A stretch of 64,000 bases of DNA from Triticum aestivum (lineage: Eukaryota > Streptophyta > Magnoliopsida > Poales > Poaceae). Shown here in pieces: positions 59,072 through 64,000 of this stretch. The DNA lies in the NCBI RefSeq assembly GCF_018294505.1, contig NC_057796.1:187686691-187750690 (forward strand), read 5' to 3'. Numbering within the stretch: position 1 is the first letter of the stretch; each line of letters begins with the position of its first letter. The notes beneath the pieces are model-generated. The model did no database searches. It worked only from the letters and a program-made list of their open reading frames with translations, and was not told the DNA's origin. A program made the translations under genes and the position numbers.

Positions 59072-60158
59072 TTACAAAACCACTCGGCATACCGAGGCAA
59101 ATTTAATCGGATCATAAAAGTTTGTTCGCTCCGCAGGGGGAGGGCTGGCAGGCACGACGAACTCATCCAAGTCGATTCCATCTGCAATACGAGTAGCAGC
59201 AGCAATGAAGGTCTCCATGAAAGACTGGAAATCAAGTCTCTTGGTGTTGGCAACCTTGATTGTTGCCAACTTCTCTTCTTTGACCTCCTTGCAATGGACA
59301 CGAACAAGGGGCAGAGCTACGTCAGCGCCGCACCGAGCAGAAGATTTCTTCCATTCCTGCACTCGACCAGGGATCTCATTGAGTCGAGTCATCAAAGACT
59401 CGAGGTTATTTTGGAGTGTCTCCCTTGGCCAGAGCACTGTGTAGATCCGCGACACCGCAACCTTCAGTCGAGCGAGGTAGTCTGTGACACTGGCAAGTCG
59501 GGATTCCAGTCGGAGCACGTTCATGGCAGCTTCATCCTTGACAGGGGAGTTGATGGGATCCAAGCTTGTCTCGATTCGCCCAGTTTCTTCCTCAAAGTTT
59601 TGTCAGAATTCTACACTCACAAAGAAATAATGAGTCGACGGCTTTATGATGAATCGGCGGTAACAAAACAGTCGGACAAGGAAAGATACCTTCAAGCATA
59701 AGGAATAACTTCTTGGCGAGTCCTCCCAGATAAGTCTCCAACTCATCCCTCCTCCGACTGAGATCACCAACCTTGTCAGTCAAAGCTCCCTTGTCCTTCT
59801 TCAGGCGAGTCACCTCTTTGTTGACCTCGTCAAGAGCGGTCTTCAGCTTGGCATTTTCTGTTTCTAATTTTCTGACTGAAGCTAGCTTCTGGTCGGCAAG
59901 TGCTGTTTTCTCTTCGGCCAATTTTTGTGCAGCCGCAAGGTCAAGATCCTTATTCTCCAAAGCCTGGTTCATTTTTTCTGAAAGAAATAACGCTCGATTC
60001 AGAGGAAGGAAATAATATTTGGTTCAGAAAAGAGTCAGTCAACAAATCCAGCCGGGCGGCAAGCCGGATCTCGACGACGACCCGCCCCGGCTCGTCTCCT
60101 TGCCCTTCGCCGTCGCCTTCTTCGCACGCTCCAGGGTCGTCGTCTTGTCCTTCGCCAT
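59072..60158 (-). pseudogene. Antisense gene of the Tat element (coiled-coil protein)
   Basis: Minus-strand gene in the 3' region of F. Exon 1 starts at 60158 (MAKDKTTTLERAKKATAKGK). A middle exon (about 59692-59975) encodes a heptad-rich coiled coil (KLETENAKLKTALDEVNKEV), ending at a GTATCTTTCC donor. The last exon (about 59611 down to 59072) encodes NFEEETGRIETSLDPINSPV and VANTKRLDFQSFMETFIAAA. A TGA at 59603-59605, just after the last acceptor, breaks it. Similar antisense proteins occur in other Triticeae Tat elements, from memory; function unknown. Confidence 0.65.
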
Positions 60159-60276
60159 TGCTGCGGGTTGCGCACGGGCTGGGCGGTGGCATCGAGGGAG
60201 GAGGCGGACGCAGTGGAGAAGCAGATGAGGAAGAAAGGAAATGGGGCGCACAGTGCAAAGGCACCGACCCAGACGC

Positions 60277-60285
60277 CTTATATGG
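60277..60285 (-). promoter_or_regulatory. TATA box of the antisense gene
   Basis: On the minus strand CCATATAAGGCGTCTGG lies about 120 bp upstream of the start codon at 60158, consistent with the antisense gene having its own promoter. Confidence 0.6.
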
Positions 60286-60700
60286 GCTTGTTCCCCGAGT
60301 GACTGACTTGCGGGCCCAGCCAATCCTATCAAATCCCGCAACAGTCCCATGCGCGGTACGTGGCGAAAAAGGTGGCGCAGAAATTGATGCGCCCCTACCT
60401 AATCCACTCCGATTACCGCGGCCCTCTCCGCCCTGCGCGCTTCCCCAAATTTCAAATCCCGCGAGATCCAAAAATGGCAGAGCAGTCAATCATGCCGGAG
60501 ATTTTATACCATATCAAACACTCGAAGCTTATCAACAAAGTTCACTCGACAACCTCTGAATGGCTCAAGGCGACTGAAAATGAGGTCGAAGTTTTTGCAT
60601 GGTTCACCAATCGAAGTAAAATGATTCTAAAGCATGAAAGTTGGGTCGGAACCACCTTCAACTCCATCTCCACTCGGACCTAGAACCATTCGGGGGCTAA

Positions 60701-61299
60701 TGACGATGACATGTACCTAGGGTAGGGAAATACACCTTATCTAAGCACCCTACCCTAGGACACTGCCCTACAGTCAAGGACATTCAAAGGACAGCGGATT
60801 CTACCGACTGAAATCACCACAGGACACAACCCACTCGACTGTGGGTTCACTCAGATAGCCCAATTCCATTCGACCAGGATATAATCATTTGACCATATCA
60901 GAAACCACTCGGAGTACAGAAGACCTAAGGTCACTCTGGATAACAATAGTTAGGAGTTCACTCCGTAGTCTTAATGATCATTTATATCTCTTTAATGCTG
61001 ATGTTACCAGTAACGTCCCCTCTTTATGTACATTGAACCCTGTGTAACGGGGGATGGCTGGGGTCCTGGCGCACTCTATATAAGCCGCCCCCTCCTCTGG
61101 GACAGGGGTTCGCACCCCCTGTAACTTCATGCATAATCTAATCGACCATCCTCCGGGCACCGAGACGTAGGGCCGTTACTTCCTCTGAGAAGGGCCTGAA
61201 CTCGTAAATCTTGCGTGCACAACTTCACCGTAGCTAGGATCTTGCCTCCTCATACCTACCCCCCCCCCCCATTCTACTGTCAGTCTTAGAACCATGACA
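60701..61299 (+). repeat. 3' LTR of element F
   Basis: Starts TGACGATGACATGTACC right after the purine-rich CGGGGGCTAA, ends TTAGAACCATGACA. Pairs with 51745-52335. A long C-run (61259-61270) differs in length from the 5' copy. Confidence 0.9.
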
Positions 61300-61476
61300 C
61301 CGGTCGCACACGACCTCATTTTGCCGAGCGTGTGTGCCAGGAGGGCATATCCCCAACGGTTTCTGGGTCGTGTGGGAAGGACCCCCCCTATCACCCACAC
61401 TCACTTGGCGACGGTTCCAAATGCCATCGCGGAAAGGGGTAAAAAACCGTTTGTTTAGGACCGACGCGCACCAGTG

Positions 61477-63690
61477 TAGGGGGATAGATTGGTAGGAAAA
61501 GACCATCGCTCATCCCCGACCGCCACTCATAACGAAGACAATCAATAAATAAATCATGCTCCGATTTCATCACATAACGGTTCACCATACGTGCATGCTA
61601 CGAGAATCACAAAGTTTAACACAAGTATTTCTACAATCCACAATTACTCACTAGCATGACTCTAATAACACCATCTTTATATCTCAAAACAATCATAAGG
61701 AATCAAACTTCTCATAGTATTCAATGCACTTAATATGAAAGTTTTTATTATATCCCTCTTGGATGCCTATCATATTAGGACTAAATTCATATCCTAAGCA
61801 AATTACCATGTTGTTTAGAGAGACTCTCAAAATAATATAAGTGAAGCATGAGAGTTCATCAAATTATTCAAAATAAAACCACCGCCATGCTCTAAAAAGG
61901 TATAAGTGAAGCACTAGAGCAAACTACTCCAAAAGATATAAATGAAGATCAATGAGTAGTCGAATAATTATGTGACTATGTGAAGACTCCTTCTCGTAAA
62001 TAAAATTTCAGATCTTAAGTACTTTATTCAAACAGCAAGCAAAGCAAAATAAAATGACATTGCAAGATAGCACATATCATGTGAAGAAGCAAAAACTTAG
62101 GCTCAACAAAAACTGGCCAATAGTTGTTGAAGAAGAAAGGTGGGATGCCAACCGGGGCATCCCTAAGCGTAGATGCTTGAGACTTCTGGAAATATTATTT
62201 TGGGATACCTTGGTCATCCCCAAGCTTGAGCTTTTGTGTCCCCTTAATTACTTTTATATCATGGTTTCCCTAAATCTTAAAAACTTCATCCACACAAAAC
62301 TCAACAAGAACTCGTGAGATAAGTTAGTATGAATCAATGCATAAACCTTATCATTCTCTACTGTAGCAAATCACTAAAATTATAATGTGACATTGCATAC
62401 TAAATGCCTCTACATATTTAACACTCCTATTCTCAAATAGAATCATTAAACAAGCAAACATATGCAAACAATGCAATCATAACAATAATCGGTCTAAACA
62501 GGATAGTGTTTAAAGAATGCAAGAGGAATCATACTTCCCTAACTCCAAAAATTCTGAAAAATTGCCACACTGTACAAAATTTGTTGTTACACATTATGTA
62601 AAAGTTTCAAGATTTTATCACATTCTGACTTTCTAGAAGAATTGAGACAATGATAGAAAACTTTCTGCTCTCAAAACAGCAACATATAGACTTGCAAAAT
62701 AAGCATGGTAAAGGCTACACTTGATTTTTTATTGAACTAAAAGATGAAAAACATTACTCTAAATAACAATAAGTAAATACTAATAAATAAAATGATGCTC
62801 CAAGCAAAACACATATCTTGTGGTGAATAAAACTATAGCTCCAAGTAAGCTTACCGATGAACGAAGACGAAAAAAGGGGATGCCATTCGGGGCATCCCCA
62901 AGCTTAGTTGCTTGGGAATTCCTTTAATATTACCTTGGGGTTCCTTGGGCATCCCCAAGCTTAGGATCTTGCCACTCCTTATTCCTTAGTCCATCGAAAC
63001 ATCACCCAAAACATGAAAACTTCACAACACAAAACTCAACAGAAAACTCGTAAGCTCCATTAGTATAATAAAGCAAATCACCACTTAGGTAATGTTGTGA
63101 ACTCATTATAAATTTATATTGGTGTTATATCTATTGTATTCCAACTTCTCCATGGTTCATACCCTCCGATACTACTCATATATTCATCAAAATAAGAAAA
63201 CAACACAAAGAAAACAGAATCTGTCAAAAACAGAATAGTCTGTAGTAATCTGGAAAATTTCCACAATTCTGTAACTCCAAAAATTCTGAGAAATTAGGGC
63301 AACAGATGAAATTCGTATATCAAGGTTGTATAAAAAATTCAGAATTTTATCACGCTCCAGTGAATTTTAAAAATTCTGCAACTGGACGCAAAAGTTTCTA
63401 TTTTTCGGCAAGATCAAATCAACTATCACCATAGATCATCCCAAAGGTCTTACTTGGCACTTTATTGAAATAAAAGCTATAAAACATGATTACCACATTA
63501 GCTTAATCATGTGAACACACGAAAATAGTAGGTAATGGTGTTGGGTTGTCTCCCAACAAGCGCTTTTCTTTAATGCCTTTCTAGCTAGGCATGATGATTT
63601 CAATGATGCTCACATAAAAGATAAGAATTGAAACACAAAGAGAGCATCATGAAGCATATGACAAGCACATTTAAGCCTAACCCACTGTAA
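61477..63690 (-). mobile_element. Retroelement B internal region, continued
   Basis: After the TAG duplication of CACTA C, retroelement B resumes with GGGGATAGATTGGTAGG and continues as AT-rich non-coding sequence with GGGGCATCCCCAAGCTTAG blocks and, near 63540, GGTGTTGGGTTGTCTCCCAA. It is cut at 63690 by the LTR starting TGTAACACCC. No gag or pol is visible. A duplicate of 61477-63457 lies at 52515-54491. Confidence 0.7.
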
Positions 63691-64000
63691 CACCCTGAGA
63701 ATCATGCTACAGTAACCCCCTGTGATTAAGCTAATCATGTGCTAAACAGGGCTTGATCACATTTGGATCACCTTCCTTTTCAAACTCCTAGTTCAAACTT
63801 CAAATATAATTAAAGTGGAAAATAAAAGTTTTCAAAAATTCAAACAAAAATGTCCAGTGGGTTCTAAATAATACACTGGTAATTATGGTGGAGAAAACAC
63901 ATTTTTATAAAATGTCTAAATACTTTTAAATGAAATAAAACAGAAAAGGAAATAAACAAATAAAGAGAAAACAGAAAACAAAACAGTCAAAAGAAAAAAA
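63691..64000 (+). mobile_element. Start of another LTR (truncated by window end)
   Basis: TGTAACACCCTGAGAATCAT at 63691 has the TGTAACACCC opening of Triticeae gypsy LTRs and is followed by AT-rich LTR-like sequence to the end of the window. It may belong to the same broad family as the A-LTR at 10772-12980 but lies in the opposite orientation. Confidence 0.5.

Larger units (their letters stand above)
51745..61299 (+). mobile_element. Tat-lineage Ty3/gypsy retrotransposon F (rearranged)
   Basis: LTRs at 51745-52335 and 60701-61299 are near-identical. Flanking 5-mers are TCGGT (51740-51744) and CCGGT (61300-61304), a target duplication with one change. Internal order: a foreign duplicated block (52336-54491), pol from mid reverse transcriptase, 74-bp and 82-bp tandem arrays, a minus-strand antisense gene, and a purine-rich CGGGGGCTAA tract before the 3' LTR. 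A second, archaeal-type RNase H between the first RNase H and integrase, plus an antisense gene, marks the Tat lineage. Primer-binding site, gag and protease are missing. Confidence 0.85.
15763..61476. mobile_element. CACTA transposon C (composite, carries F-box gene)
   Basis: Left end CACTACTGCAGGATGCTGC at 15763. Right end, read on the other strand from 61476, is CACTGGTGCGCGTCGG. The target duplication is TAG (15760-15762 and 61477-61479). The termini are only partly alike, so boundaries rest mainly on the TAG duplication and on retroelement B sequence resuming outside. Subterminal sequence on both sides shares TGTGCGATGTA/TGTGGGATGTA and ACGGTT words. Contents: F-box gene relic, 504-bp array and a B3-like gene. 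Insertions D, E and F account for most of its present length. A degraded copy of its last bases sits at 52336-52514 inside a duplicated block. No TNP2-like transposase frame is visible. Confidence 0.65.

Overview
The window is repeat-dominated DNA from a large grass genome, most likely Triticeae (wheat, Aegilops or a close relative). The evidence is Stowaway MITEs resembling Athos and Thalos, several very large CACTA transposons, Ty3/gypsy LTRs opening TGATACGTCTCC, a Tat-lineage gypsy with a second RNase H and an antisense gene, and a BARE/Angela-like Copia gag relic. I see no intact host gene and no rRNA, intact tRNA or CRISPR array. Three runs of N (49660-49974, 50235-50284, 57844-58287) are assembly gaps, all inside tandem repeats. 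LAYOUT: 1-2967 and 8115-10771 are decayed repeats split by CACTA element A (2968-8114, target duplication GTT), which carries a broken B3-like gene. Next come a reverse-oriented LTR (A-LTR, 10772-12980) and a second reverse-oriented LTR retrotransposon B (LTR 12981-14367, internal part 14368-15762). Retroelement B is interrupted by a very large CACTA element C (15763-61476, target duplication TAG), and B sequence resumes at 61477 until it meets another LTR at 63691. CACTA C holds, in order: 5' subterminal repeats; an F-box/FBD-type gene on the minus strand; a tandem array of about 504-bp units (44650-48080); a plus-strand gene ending in a B3-like domain (48541-51196); and 3' subterminal repeats. 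Three younger insertions lie inside C: CACTA element D (16595-40478, 23.9 kb, target duplication AAA) in the last exon of the F-box gene; a gypsy remnant E (42116-44143, target duplication GGCGC/GGTGC) a few codons after the F-box start; and a Tat-lineage gypsy F (51745-61299) near the 3' end of C. MAIN RESULT: when D, E and one copy of each target duplication are ignored, the four separated F-box pieces join in frame. Their coding length sums to 1550 nt, one short of 517 codons, and the missing base is explained by one C lost from a homopolymer. The window therefore preserves a captured host gene of about 516 codons, later broken by two datable insertions, one frameshift and one nonsense codon. 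SECOND RESULT: 51745-54491 (LTR of F, end of C, part of B) is a direct copy of 60701-63457. The copy replaces gag, protease and the start of reverse transcriptase in F. This fits a tandem duplication followed by LTR-LTR deletion. HOW THE PARTS WORK TOGETHER: there is no host pathway here. The coding parts are transposon proteins (a TNPA-like protein of D, B3-like proteins of A and C, pol and the antisense coiled-coil protein of F) and captured gene fragments. Nearly all carry nonsense codons or frameshifts, so most elements look non-autonomous and inactive.
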